Position numbers and translations under genes: made by a program. A stretch of 64,000 nucleotides of DNA from Bacilli bacterium (GTDB taxonomy: Bacteria; Bacillota_I; Bacilli_A; RFN20; CAG-288), in NCBI GenBank assembly GCA_022652945.1, contig JALCRV010000006.1, positions 1 through 64,000 on the forward strand, given 5' to 3'. Below are positions 17,674 to 25,613 of the stretch, piece by piece (the stretch's first letter is position 1; each line of letters begins with the position of its first letter). The notes below the pieces were generated by a model. That model was not told where the DNA came from, ran no database searches, and saw nothing but the letters and a program-made list of their open reading frames with translations.

Positions 17674-20028
17674 ATGTTATTTTCATATAAGCTTTTAAGC
17701 GAGTTGGTGGATTTAGATGGTATCTCAACGGAAGAACTGATCCGGAAGCTGACTTTCGCTTCCTTTGAAGTCGAGAATTCATATAAATTAGCTTCGGCTG
17801 ATAAATTAGTCATCGGCCATGTCTTATCCTGCTTAAAGCATCCGGATTCCGATCACTTGCACGTCTTAAAGGTCCAAGCGGGCGGGGAAGGTGTTTTAGA
17901 TATCGTCTGCGGTGCCCCGAATGTCAAAGAGGGCGAGAATGTCATCGTCGCTTTGCCCGGGTGCAACCTGCCGGCTATTTCTGAGACCATCAAGGCTTCG
18001 GAAATCAGAGGCTACAAATCTAACGGCATGTGCTGCTCTCTATCGGAACTCGGGGTCAAAAAAGAAGGCCAGAGCGAGGAAGATTTAAATGGTATCCACG
18101 TTTTAAGCCCCTCCGCGCCCATCGGTTCATATGAAGTCTTAAAATATCTCGGCCTCGACGATACGATCATCGATATCTCGATTCTTCCTAACCGTCCGGA
18201 TTGCTTATCTCATCTGGGGATGGCAAGAGAAATCAGCGCGATTCTTGACCGTCCTTTTAAAGGCTATAAAGAAGAAAAGTTACCAGAGAAGAAAGGGAAG
18301 ATAAATGTCTCTTCTTTAACTTCCTCCTCAGATAAATTCGCCTTATTAGAGGTGAGCGGTCTTGGACAGGGTAAGACTCCTGAAAGGATCGCTTCTTATC
18401 TGCGTTCTTTAGGAATCCGCTCCATTTCCCCGATTGTTGATCTAGGGAATTTCTCGATGGTTTTGACCGGTCAGCCTTTACATATGTACGATTTGGATAA
18501 AATCAGCGGCCAGACTTTGACAGTGAAAGATGATTTTCAAGGAGAAATCATCGCCTTAGATGGAAAGACTTATAAAGCTGAAAAAGGCGATATTGTCATC
18601 ACTGATAGTATTAAACCAGTCTGCCTTGGCGGGGTGATGGGCTTAAAAGCGGTCGAAGTCGAGGAGAAGACTAACTCTATTGGAATCGAAGCGGCGCATT
18701 TCTACCACGCGGCGATTCGCCATACTTCCGCCCGTCTAGGTTTAGCTTCCGCCTCTTCTTCTTTGTTCGCTAAGGGAACTAACCCTTATCTGATCGAAGA
18801 AGCCTTGAAAGTGACTCTGGGTCTTTTAAATGAGTTCTTCCCATCTTATAAAGTGGATGGGATTGAGAAATTCGATCAGACTAAACCTTTAGAAGGCAGC
18901 TTTAGTTTCTCCTTAGAGAAGCTTAATCACCGGATGGGTGCTTCTTATTCGAAAGAAGAGACCGAGGGGATCATTAAACGCCTCGGTTTAAGTTACGACG
19001 GGAAAAAGATCTTAAAATCCCTCTATCGTCTCGATCTGAATGAGCAATGCGATATGGATGAAGAAATCTTCCGCTTGGCTGATCAGAAGGCGATTTCCTT
19101 AAGTCTGGATAAATTACCTCAGACGAACGGGGAACTGACCTTTAACCAGCAGATGATTAAGAAAATCCGAGAGAACCTGCTAGCTAATGGACTGGATGAA
19201 CTGATCACTTACACCTTGATCTCGAAGAAGATGGATCAGGAATTAAGGGCTTTTGATAATAATCCTTCCTTTAAGGTCCTCCATCCTCTAACTGAGGATC
19301 ATGAATATATCCGTTCGGATTTGCTTTCTTCTATGAAGCAGGCGTTAGAGTATAACTTAGCGCGTAAGCATGATGATCTATCTTTCTTTGAAGTTTCTCC
19401 GATCGATACGCCTACTGGCAATCATCTTTACCTTAGTATCGGTCTAGCCGGAAAAGTCGAAGAATGCGGGATGATGAAGAATCATCAGGCGGACTTTTAC
19501 GATGTCAAAGGGTATTTTGAAGATATTATGGCCTTGCTGGGCTTAGATGAAAGACGTTATACGTTAAAAAGATCGCTCAATACTTATTTCCATCCGGGCC
19601 GAAGCGGGGAAGCCTTCATGGGCAAAAAGAGCGTAGCTCTCTTTGGGGAATTGAACCCGACATATGACCAAGACGGCTTGGTTCTTTTAGAGATGGATTT
19701 ATCTTACCTTCTCGAGCAGAAGACCTCCAAGCTAAAATTGCAACCGACGATGGCCTTCCAGCCCATCAGAAGAGACTTGGCGTTTAAATTGCTTTCTAAC
19801 GATCTGAGCGCTGAAGAGATCATCAGGGAAATCAAGAAAGCCGGCGGACGTTATGTAAGTGACGTCAGAGTCTTCGATGTCTTCCAAAAAGGAGACGAAA
19901 GATCCTACGCTTTCGCCTTAACCCTCTATAAGGAAGATAAGTCTTTTACCGATGCGGAAATCAATTCATTGCTGAATACGATTATCCTGGCGGTGACTCA
20001 TACTTTAAAAGTGGAATTAAGGAGTTAA
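17674..20028 (+). CDS. pheT: Phenylalanyl-tRNA synthetase beta subunit
   Basis: The beta subunit binds tRNA and edits Tyr-tRNA(Phe). Domains in order: tRNA-binding OB fold (about 40-150), B3/4 editing domain (about 210-370), B5, a catalytic-like core, and a C-terminal ferredoxin-like anticodon-binding domain (about 690-784). Length (784) is normal. An AAGG purine stretch lies just upstream of the start, four bases after pheS. Confidence 0.97.
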   Translation: MLFSYKLLSELVDLDGISTEELIRKLTFASFEVENSYKLASADKLVIGHVLSCLKHPDSDHLHVLKVQAGGEGVLDIVCGAPNVKEGENVIVALPGCNLPAISETIKASEIRGYKSNGMCCSLSELGVKKEGQSEEDLNGIHVLSPSAPIGSYEVLKYLGLDDTIIDISILPNRPDCLSHLGMAREISAILDRPFKGYKEEKLPEKKGKINVSSLTSSSDKFALLEVSGLGQGKTPERIASYLRSLGIRSISPIVDLGNFSMVLTGQPLHMYDLDKISGQTLTVKDDFQGEIIALDGKTYKAEKGDIVITDSIKPVCLGGVMGLKAVEVEEKTNSIGIEAAHFYHAAIRHTSARLGLASASSSLFAKGTNPYLIEEALKVTLGLLNEFFPSYKVDGIEKFDQTKPLEGSFSFSLEKLNHRMGASYSKEETEGIIKRLGLSYDGKKILKSLYRLDLNEQCDMDEEIFRLADQKAISLSLDKLPQTNGELTFNQQMIKKIRENLLANGLDELITYTLISKKMDQELRAFDNNPSFKVLHPLTEDHEYIRSDLLSSMKQALEYNLARKHDDLSFFEVSPIDTPTGNHLYLSIGLAGKVEECGMMKNHQADFYDVKGYFEDIMALLGLDERRYTLKRSLNTYFHPGRSGEAFMGKKSVALFGELNPTYDQDGLVLLEMDLSYLLEQKTSKLKLQPTMAFQPIRRDLAFKLLSNDLSAEEIIREIKKAGGRYVSDVRVFDVFQKGDERSYAFALTLYKEDKSFTDAEINSLLNTIILAVTHTLKVELRS

Positions 20029-20029
20029 A

Positions 20030-20887
20030 ATGATTTATCTCGACCCCTCATTTACGGAGATTAAAGCTGAAGACCAAGCTGTGAAAGTCGCTCTGGCGGC
20101 CCATAATTGCTACCAAGTCGAAAAAAACGATGACCCTGAAGGCTTCCTTTTACGCCTTAAGGGCTTTAAGCATTTTGCGATGTTTGAACACGCCCGCTTT
20201 GTCATCAACTGCTCAAAAGAACTATATGAAGAGATCATCTTTTTACATAATCGCTTTATCGATTTCGGGGAAAACGAAGGGAAGTATTATCTCTCCTTCT
20301 CCTACCGCCCCTTATTAGAAGACGAGAAGACATTTAAAAAACTGATCGGCTTATTGCCTTCTTCCTCCCGCTTCCTTTTTACTGAAACGGAAGATAATAA
20401 CCAAGGGAGGGTTCTAACGGAACAAGAGATTTCTTCTTTGCCTTACCCCCTTTATAAAAAACTGGCTTACGTCAGCTTAAGGATTGTCACCGACCGCGGT
20501 GTGACCCATGAACTAGTCCGTCACCGTCTAGCCTCCTACGCCCAGGAATCGACGAGATATTGTAACTATGCGAAAGATAAGTTCTCCTCGCAACTGACAA
20601 TTATCCGCCCTTTGGATTATCAAGGGAGAGAAGCCCTTTATGATCAAGCCTTTAAAAATGCGGAAGATTCTTATTTCGCTTTGTTAAAAGCGGGGGCTAC
20701 CCCGGAGCAGGCGAGAGCCGTCTTACCGACTAAATTAAAAGCGACGATCATTATCACCGCCTCGATCGAAGAATATGAGACGATTTTCTTTTTACGCTGC
20801 TCGAATCGCGCCCATCCGGATATGCGTCAGGTGATGGAACCGATCCAAGACTATTTCCTGAAAGAAGGGTATTTAAAAAATGCCTGA
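20030..20887 (+). CDS. thyX: Flavin-dependent thymidylate synthase ThyX
   Basis: Makes dTMP from dUMP using FAD, NADPH and methylene-tetrahydrofolate. The ThyX signature reads RHRLASYAQESTRY at residues 164-177, the RHRxxSxxxxSxR motif that binds flavin and dUMP. A second conserved region near the C-terminus (HPDMRQ) binds substrate. The 285-residue length is at the longer end for the family. An AAGGAG site lies at the end of pheT. It overlaps the next gene by eight bases. No thyA is visible in the window. Confidence 0.9.
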   Translation: MIYLDPSFTEIKAEDQAVKVALAAHNCYQVEKNDDPEGFLLRLKGFKHFAMFEHARFVINCSKELYEEIIFLHNRFIDFGENEGKYYLSFSYRPLLEDEKTFKKLIGLLPSSSRFLFTETEDNNQGRVLTEQEISSLPYPLYKKLAYVSLRIVTDRGVTHELVRHRLASYAQESTRYCNYAKDKFSSQLTIIRPLDYQGREALYDQAFKNAEDSYFALLKAGATPEQARAVLPTKLKATIIITASIEEYETIFFLRCSNRAHPDMRQVMEPIQDYFLKEGYLKNA

Positions 20888-21422
20888 GAAAAGGACTAAG
20901 CTTATTCTTTCGATGAGGGATCTTGATCGCGGGGTGGATAGCGAGCTCAGCTTTCCGCTTTCTTTTGAAAAAACTGAACTGACCCCCGTTCCTCAGGTCT
21001 CAAGAGTTGAAAATCTAAAAGCGGTGATGAACTCCTATCCTTCGGACGATGGCTTTATCGTCAAGGTCTGCTTGGTTGGGGATGTCTATATATTTACCTC
21101 GGATGGAAAGGAAAAGAAAAAGCCATTCCACAGCGAAGATTATCTGACGATCTGTACAAATGAGGAAGAATCGGATCTGCCCTCGGATAAAGGACGTTAC
21201 GATTTCCTCCCGGCTCTCAAGGCTTTCTTTTATTCCGCTGTCCCTTTAAGGGAGAATAACCCTGATTACAAAAGAGATGGGGAAGGTTACCGTGTCTTAA
21301 CCCAGGAAGAGTACTTAGCGGAAAAGAATGCGAAAAAGGAAGATGGAGAGACATATAAGCCCTTCGCTGATCTAAAGAAAAAATTGGCGGCGGCTGAAAA
21401 AAAGAAGAAGCCTAAAAAATAA
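20880..21422 (+). CDS. YceD/DUF177-like protein
   Basis: A 180-residue soluble protein. The pattern of a beta-rich middle (KVCLVGDVYIF) followed by a conserved aromatic/acidic block (YDFLPALKAFFYSAVPL) and a late FADLKKKL stretch resembles YceD/YlbN, linked to large-subunit assembly. The usual Cys of the family middle motif is absent. YceD genes normally precede rpmF (L32), but no rpmF follows: a terminator comes directly after. The C-terminus is Lys-rich, ending KKKKPKK. It overlaps thyX by eight bases. The family call is moderate. Confidence 0.6.
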   Translation: MPEKRTKLILSMRDLDRGVDSELSFPLSFEKTELTPVPQVSRVENLKAVMNSYPSDDGFIVKVCLVGDVYIFTSDGKEKKKPFHSEDYLTICTNEEESDLPSDKGRYDFLPALKAFFYSAVPLRENNPDYKRDGEGYRVLTQEEYLAEKNAKKEDGETYKPFADLKKKLAAAEKKKKPKK

Positions 21423-21430
21423 AGACGAAG

Positions 21431-21457
21431 AAAGCGCCTGAATAAGGCGCTTTTTTT
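21431..21457 (+). terminator. Terminator of the thyX/YceD-like operon
   Basis: AAAGCGCC (21431-21438) pairs with GGCGCTTT (21446-21453) around a seven-base loop, followed by T to 21457. Confidence 0.9.
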
Positions 21458-21514
21458 AAGCCTGGAATTTTTAAGAGAATCTAAATTTTGCCCTGATAAA
21501 AAAGTGGTGAAGTC

Positions 21515-21543
21515 TTGCATGTTTAGGAATGAGGTGGTATATT
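21515..21543 (+). promoter_or_regulatory. Sigma-70 promoter of mraZ
   Basis: TTGCAT (21515-21520), exactly 17 bases, then TATATT (21538-21543). The -10 box overlaps the first two MraZ decamers, so bound MraZ would block RNA polymerase. Confidence 0.8.
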
Positions 21544-21570
21544 GTGGTTAGAAAGGGTAGAAGGTGGTAA
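21531..21570 (+). promoter_or_regulatory. MraZ operator: four in-phase GTGGT decamers
   Basis: Four consecutive 10-base units read GAGGTGGTAT, ATTGTGGTTA, GAAAGGGTAG and AAGGTGGTAA, with GTGGT (AGGGT in the third) at the same position in each. A fifth unit, AAAGTGGTGA, lies 30 bases upstream (21501-21510), still in register. MraZ of other bacteria is known to bind tandem GTG/TGGG-type repeats about 10 bases apart in its own promoter, so this is very probably its autoregulatory operator. The last unit also holds the ribosome site. Confidence 0.8.
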
Positions 21571-21572
21571 AA

Positions 21573-22013
21573 ATGTTTGTTGGTCAATTTACGCACACAC
21601 TCGATGATAAAAACCGCCTGGTGCTACCCTCGAAGTTTCGCTCACAGCTTTCTTCCACGGTCTATCTAAGCCTGGACTTAGATTGCTCCCTCTCTTTGTA
21701 CTCAGAGGAGATGTACCAGCAGAAAGCTATGAAAATCAGCGCCTTGGATGACTTCGATAAAGAGTCACGAGCTCTGAAGAGAGTCTTCTTCGCGAATTCT
21801 TTCGAAGCCAGCATCGATAAACAGGGAAGGCTGATGATTCCTCCTTTCCTTCTTCAGAAGGCTAAGATCGTCAAGGATGTCGTCGTTATCGGCTCCTTCG
21901 ATCATGTTCAGATCTTTGCTGAAGATGTCTTGAACAATAAGCTTCCAGAAGAAGAAGAGAATTATGAAGACCTCGCTTCCCGCGTTAAAGGAGAAGCGAA
22001 GTATGTCGTCTGA
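21573..22013 (+). CDS. mraZ: Transcriptional regulator MraZ
   Basis: A 146-residue DNA-binding ring protein with two AbrB-like domains. The duplicated signature is visible: HTLDDKNRLVLPSKFR (residues 8-23) and ASIDKQGRLMIPPFL (about 83-97). It usually represses the division cluster it heads. The ATG at 21573 is chosen over a GTG at 21564, which falls in the operator/ribosome site. It overlaps rsmH by 11 bases. The array of decamers upstream supports autoregulation. Confidence 0.95.
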   Translation: MFVGQFTHTLDDKNRLVLPSKFRSQLSSTVYLSLDLDCSLSLYSEEMYQQKAMKISALDDFDKESRALKRVFFANSFEASIDKQGRLMIPPFLLQKAKIVKDVVVIGSFDHVQIFAEDVLNNKLPEEEENYEDLASRVKGEAKYVV

Positions 22014-22947
22014 GTACCATTACCCCGTCCTCGCTGACGAGGCCATCAAGGGATTGAACATTCATCCCGATTCGATCTGTGTCGATATGACGTTGGGCCG
22101 AGCGGGTGATTCGAAAAGAATGCTGTCGATCGCGAAGAAAGGTTTTCTCTACGCGACCGATAAAGATGAAGAAGCCCTTTTCTACTCCAGGGCTGAACTA
22201 GCTAAGATCGGACCTAATTTCCGGCTTTATAAGCTTCCGTTCTCCCTCTTAGTGGGAAAGTTAGAAGAAGAAGGTGTTAAAGAAGCAGATTGCATTCTCT
22301 TCGATATCGGTGTCTCTTCTCCGCAATTCGATAATCCTGAACGTGGTTTCTCTTATAAGCTAGATGGACCCTTGGATATGCGGATGGATCAGACCAACCC
22401 CTTGACCGCTGAGATCGTTGTCAATACGTATTCTGAAGAGCAGTTGAGGAAGATCATAACCGAGTATGGAGAAGATCCTTCCTCTTACCGCATCGCTCAC
22501 CAGATTGTCCTTTCTCGAAGCAAGGCTCCGATCAAGACAACTCTGCAGTTAGCTCAGGTCGTCCACGATGCCTTACCTAGCTTCGTCCTGAATAAAAAGG
22601 GACATCCGGCTAAGCAGACATTCCAAGCGATCCGTTACGAGGTCAACCACGAACTTGATGAATTGAAAAACGGCTTGAAAAGTGCCATTCCATTCCTCGC
22701 TCTCGGTGGTCGGCTCGCGGTAATTACGTTTAATTCCTTAGAAGATAAGACCGTTAAGGATATCTTCAAAGAAATCACTTCATATCCATCTGAGAGCCGG
22801 CATCTGCCGCCCTTGGTGGATAGGCCTCCCCTCTCTTACACCTTGGTGACGAGAAAACCTCTGGAACCAAGCGAAAGGGAAATTGCCGAAAATCCGCGCT
22901 CTAAAAGCGCGAAACTCAGAATTATCGAAAGGACGAGAAAAGTATGA
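22003..22947 (+). CDS. rsmH: 16S rRNA (cytosine-1402-N4) methyltransferase RsmH
   Basis: Also called MraW; methylates C1402 in 16S rRNA. The start is the ATG at 22003 (AAAGGAG eight bases upstream). The opening EYHYPVLADEAI, the SAM-binding VDMTLGRAGDS, the ILFDIGVSSPQFD motif near residue 103, and the late RPPLSYTLVTRKP are all family hallmarks. In VDMTLGRAGDS the usual GxGGHS is GRAGDS, a small change. At 314 residues it has normal length. Overlaps mraZ by 11 bases and the FtsL-like gene by four. Confidence 0.96.
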   Translation: MSSEYHYPVLADEAIKGLNIHPDSICVDMTLGRAGDSKRMLSIAKKGFLYATDKDEEALFYSRAELAKIGPNFRLYKLPFSLLVGKLEEEGVKEADCILFDIGVSSPQFDNPERGFSYKLDGPLDMRMDQTNPLTAEIVVNTYSEEQLRKIITEYGEDPSSYRIAHQIVLSRSKAPIKTTLQLAQVVHDALPSFVLNKKGHPAKQTFQAIRYEVNHELDELKNGLKSAIPFLALGGRLAVITFNSLEDKTVKDIFKEITSYPSESRHLPPLVDRPPLSYTLVTRKPLEPSEREIAENPRSKSAKLRIIERTRKV

Positions 22948-23195
22948 GAGAAATGAAAGAAAAGCTTGAGAAGAACCATTACAAGGGTTTCGATCGTCGG
23001 GCGAAGATGGTCTCCATCATCGCTTGTTCCTCCCTTTTAGTCGCTTTAGGTGTTTTTCTGCCTTTGACCGCGGCTATGCAGACGAAGGTCTATCAGGCGG
23101 AAGCCCAAGCCAAAGTTGAAAATCCGGATGAAACCCAGGCGCAGAATAATGTGCCGGCTAAAAAGGTTCTCCTGACTTTTGCTCAAGCTGATTAA
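22944..23195 (+). CDS. Small bitopic membrane protein in the ftsL position
   Basis: An 83-residue protein with a charged cytoplasmic N-terminus (about 1-21), one membrane span (about 22-44) and a short polar external tail rich in Ala, Gln and Glu. Its place right after rsmH with a four-base ATGA overlap is where ftsL lies in other Firmicutes, and topology fits, but the usual long leucine-zipper-like external coiled coil is missing and no sequence motif confirms FtsL. No ftsI/pbpB, mraY or mur genes follow; the operon ends here. Confidence 0.6.
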   Translation: MREMKEKLEKNHYKGFDRRAKMVSIIACSSLLVALGVFLPLTAAMQTKVYQAEAQAKVENPDETQAQNNVPAKKVLLTFAQAD

Positions 23196-23204
23196 ACTTA
23201 CTTA

Positions 23205-23229
23205 TAACACGTTTTTTTAAAACGTGTTA
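23205..23229. other. Perfect 11-bp hairpin without a T tract
   Basis: TAACACGTTTT (23205-23215) and AAAACGTGTTA (23219-23229) are perfect inverted repeats around TTT, starting ten bases after the ftsL-like stop. It lacks the following T run of a terminator and may be an RNA-processing or protein-binding site. Confidence 0.6.
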
Positions 23230-23244
23230 CCGACTCCTTTCTAG

Positions 23245-23274
23245 GCGCCTTTTCCCTTCAGAAGGCGCTTTTTT
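23245..23274 (+). terminator. Terminator of the mraZ operon
   Basis: GCGCCTT (23245-23251) pairs with AAGGCGC (23262-23268), ten-base loop, followed by six T. Confidence 0.8.
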
Positions 23275-23305
23275 AGTCCATTTTTATATATAAAAATCAA
23301 GGATG

Positions 23306-23336
23306 AAAAAGGGCTTGAAGGTTTAACTTCAAGCCC
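23306..23336 (-). terminator. Terminator of thrS
   Basis: GGGCTTGAAG and CTTCAAGCCC (23311-23336) form a perfect 10-bp stem with a six-base loop; on the minus strand five T follow. Confidence 0.93.
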
Positions 23337-23351
23337 GGAAAGGATTTCTAA

Positions 23352-25259
23352 TTAGTCGCGGGAAAGTTTTTTAGACTTAATATCATCTAGGACAAGTTTC
23401 TTAAAGTCCTCAAGCGGGATATTGACCTGGTCCTTATGGCCGTAAATACGGTATGTGACCGATTTATCTTCCGCTTCCTTATCACCGATAACCAGAGTAT
23501 AAGGAACCTTCTTCACCTGCCAGTCGTGGATCTTCTTACCAAGTTTATCTTCGGAATGATCGACGTAGGCGCGGATCTCGGCTTCTTTTAAGACCTTGGC
23601 AATCTCATCAGCCACCTTGCCGTGTTTCTCATCGATAACCGGGAGAATCACGACCTGTTTAGGAGCAAGCCAAGTCGGGAAGACACCCTTGAAGTGCTCG
23701 ATCAGAATCCCGGAGAATCTCTCTAAGGATCCAAAGATCGCGCGGTGAATCATCAGCGGGGTCTTTAAGGAGCCATCTTTATCGACATAGACGCAGTCAA
23801 ACCGCCCCGGCAGCTGCATATCAAGTTGAATGGTCCCGCACTGCCAGACACGGCCGAGCGAGTCATTAAGCTTAAAGTCGAGTTTCGGTCCATAGAAGGC
23901 GCCATCGCCCGGATTGATCTTATAAGGAACACCGTTTTCTTCGAGGCACTTTCTTAAAGCATCCTCGGCGTTATTCCAAGTCTCGATCTTTCCGATATAC
24001 CCGGTTTCCGGACGGGTGGAAAGCTCGATATGATAGGTGAGCCCGAAAGTCTTATAGACCTCGCCGTAAATCTTCAAAAGCTTGGAGATTTCTTCCTCGA
24101 CCTGATCTTCTCTTAATAAGGTATGAGCATCATCCTGGGTAAAGGCGCGGACTCTGAACAAGCCGTTTAAAGCCCCGGAAGCTTCGTGACGATGGACAAA
24201 ACCTAACTCAGCGTAACGTAAAGGCAGTTCCTTATAGGAATGCTGATCGTTCTTATAGACTTGGATGGCGCCCGGGCAGTTCATCGGCTTAATGGCGTAT
24301 TCCTTGCCTTCGATCATCGTCGTATACATATTTTCCTTATAGTGATCCCAGTGGCCGGAAGTCTCCCAGAGTTCCTTGGAGAGAATCATCGGGGTCTGGA
24401 TCAGCATGTAGTCGTTAGCATAATGGAGCTTAGTCCAGTAATCGATCAGCTGCTGCTTGAAAATCATCCCATCCGGCAGCCAGAAAGGGAAGCCGGGTCC
24501 GTAATCGGAAAGCATGAAGATATTTAAATCTTTGCCGAGTTTACGATGATCGGAGGACTTTCTTTCCTCTAAAAGATGGAGATAATCCTCCAGGGATTTC
24601 TCATCGAAGAAGCAGATGCCGTAAATACGGGTCAGCTGCGCCTGAGTCTTATCGCCGTGGAAGTAAGCCCCGGAGATATTCATCAGCTTAAAGGCCTTGC
24701 AGTAAGAGGTATTGGGGACATGAGGGCCCTTGCAGAGGTCGACAAAATCACCCTGCTCATAAACCGTAAGCGGTCCTTCAAGCTCATCGATATGGGTCTT
24801 CTTGAACTCCTGGTCCGCGAAGATCTTCTTGCCTTCCTCTTTAGTGATATCTTTCCTGATTAAAGGCAACCCTGACTCGACGATCTTATGCATTTCCTTT
24901 TCAATAGCAGGGAAATCCTTATCGGAGATGGGGTTAGGAAGCTTGATATCGTAATAGAAGCCTTCATCGATCGAAGGTCCGAAGGCGAACTGGGCCTCGG
25001 GATAAAGGTGTTTAATAGCCTGAGCGAAAATGTGAGCGCAGGTGTGATTAAGGATATGGAGGGCTTCAGGGGAATCTTTAGTCAGAATCTCGAAGTCGCC
25101 ATCTTCCTTGAGGGGCTCACGATAATCGATCACCTCACCTTGGAAGCGGATGCCGAGGCATTTCTTCCCGAGGGAAGGAGAAATCGCGTTAGCGACCTCT
25201 AGACCAGTCATCCCGTCCTTGAATTCTTTCTTTGAGCCGTCTTTTAAGGTCAGAATCAT
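23352..25259 (-). CDS. thrS: Threonyl-tRNA synthetase
   Basis: A class II synthetase of 635 residues. Domains: N-terminal TGS (1-60), the editing domain with the HTCAHIFAQA HxxxH motif and VDLCKGPH, the catalytic core containing MNCPGAIQVY (zinc Cys) and motif 2 around FVHRHEASGALNGLFRVR, motif 3 near IHRAIFGSLERF, and the C-terminal anticodon domain (from about 535). An AAAGGAGG site precedes the ATG. A T-box leader and strong promoter lie upstream, so expression should rise when tRNA(Thr) is uncharged. Confidence 0.98.
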   Translation of the reverse strand: MILTLKDGSKKEFKDGMTGLEVANAISPSLGKKCLGIRFQGEVIDYREPLKEDGDFEILTKDSPEALHILNHTCAHIFAQAIKHLYPEAQFAFGPSIDEGFYYDIKLPNPISDKDFPAIEKEMHKIVESGLPLIRKDITKEEGKKIFADQEFKKTHIDELEGPLTVYEQGDFVDLCKGPHVPNTSYCKAFKLMNISGAYFHGDKTQAQLTRIYGICFFDEKSLEDYLHLLEERKSSDHRKLGKDLNIFMLSDYGPGFPFWLPDGMIFKQQLIDYWTKLHYANDYMLIQTPMILSKELWETSGHWDHYKENMYTTMIEGKEYAIKPMNCPGAIQVYKNDQHSYKELPLRYAELGFVHRHEASGALNGLFRVRAFTQDDAHTLLREDQVEEEISKLLKIYGEVYKTFGLTYHIELSTRPETGYIGKIETWNNAEDALRKCLEENGVPYKINPGDGAFYGPKLDFKLNDSLGRVWQCGTIQLDMQLPGRFDCVYVDKDGSLKTPLMIHRAIFGSLERFSGILIEHFKGVFPTWLAPKQVVILPVIDEKHGKVADEIAKVLKEAEIRAYVDHSEDKLGKKIHDWQVKKVPYTLVIGDKEAEDKSVTYRIYGHKDQVNIPLEDFKKLVLDDIKSKKLSRD

Positions 25260-25290
25260 AAATGTACCTCCTTTAAGATACTTCTTAAAT

Positions 25291-25504
25291 AAAAAAAGGC
25301 ACCTCAGGGCGTTAAATCAACGCGGTGCCGCCTGTTTCCCTCGGACATTGATATCCGAGGCTTTTTAACCGTCTTGACGTGGACGGTGAACCCTTATTGC
25401 TAAGGAGGCTCGTAAGTGGTATCCGCTCGTTTCTTTTCACCCTTTTTCACCACGACGGGGCTCTCTAGGAAACGAATCAAACGGACATGTCTTCTTCTTC
25501 GCCT
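25291..25504 (-). promoter_or_regulatory. T-box riboswitch controlling thrS
   Basis: On the minus strand the leader has the conserved T-box sequence AGGCGGCACCGCG (25321-25333; family AGGGTGGNACCGCG) just before a terminator in which GGCACC pairs with GGTGCC (25298-25329) and is followed by seven T. Upstream, AGAGAG and GGTGAAAAAGGGTG mark Stem I. The likely specifier is ACC (Thr) within GATACCACTT, in agreement with the gene. Uncharged tRNA(Thr) would stabilise the antiterminator. Confidence 0.93.
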
Positions 25505-25510
25505 AGAAAA

Positions 25511-25539
25511 AGTATAGTCTTTGAGAATGCTTTAGTCAA
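25511..25539 (-). promoter_or_regulatory. Strong sigma-70 promoter of the thrS T-box leader
   Basis: On the minus strand TTGACT (25539-25534), 17 bases, TATACT (25516-25511). Transcription would begin near 25504, matching the start of the T-box. Confidence 0.88.
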
Positions 25540-25565
25540 ATAGAAAGCACAGGAAAGAAAGCATC

Positions 25566-25591
25566 AAAAAAGGCGGTTTTTAAGCCGCCTT
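25566..25591 (-). terminator. Terminator of the large lipoprotein gene
   Basis: AAGGCGG (25570-25576) pairs with CCGCCTT (25585-25591); on the minus strand four more T follow. Confidence 0.85.
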
Positions 25592-25613
25592 CTCTTCTTA
25601 AAACCTACTTTAA

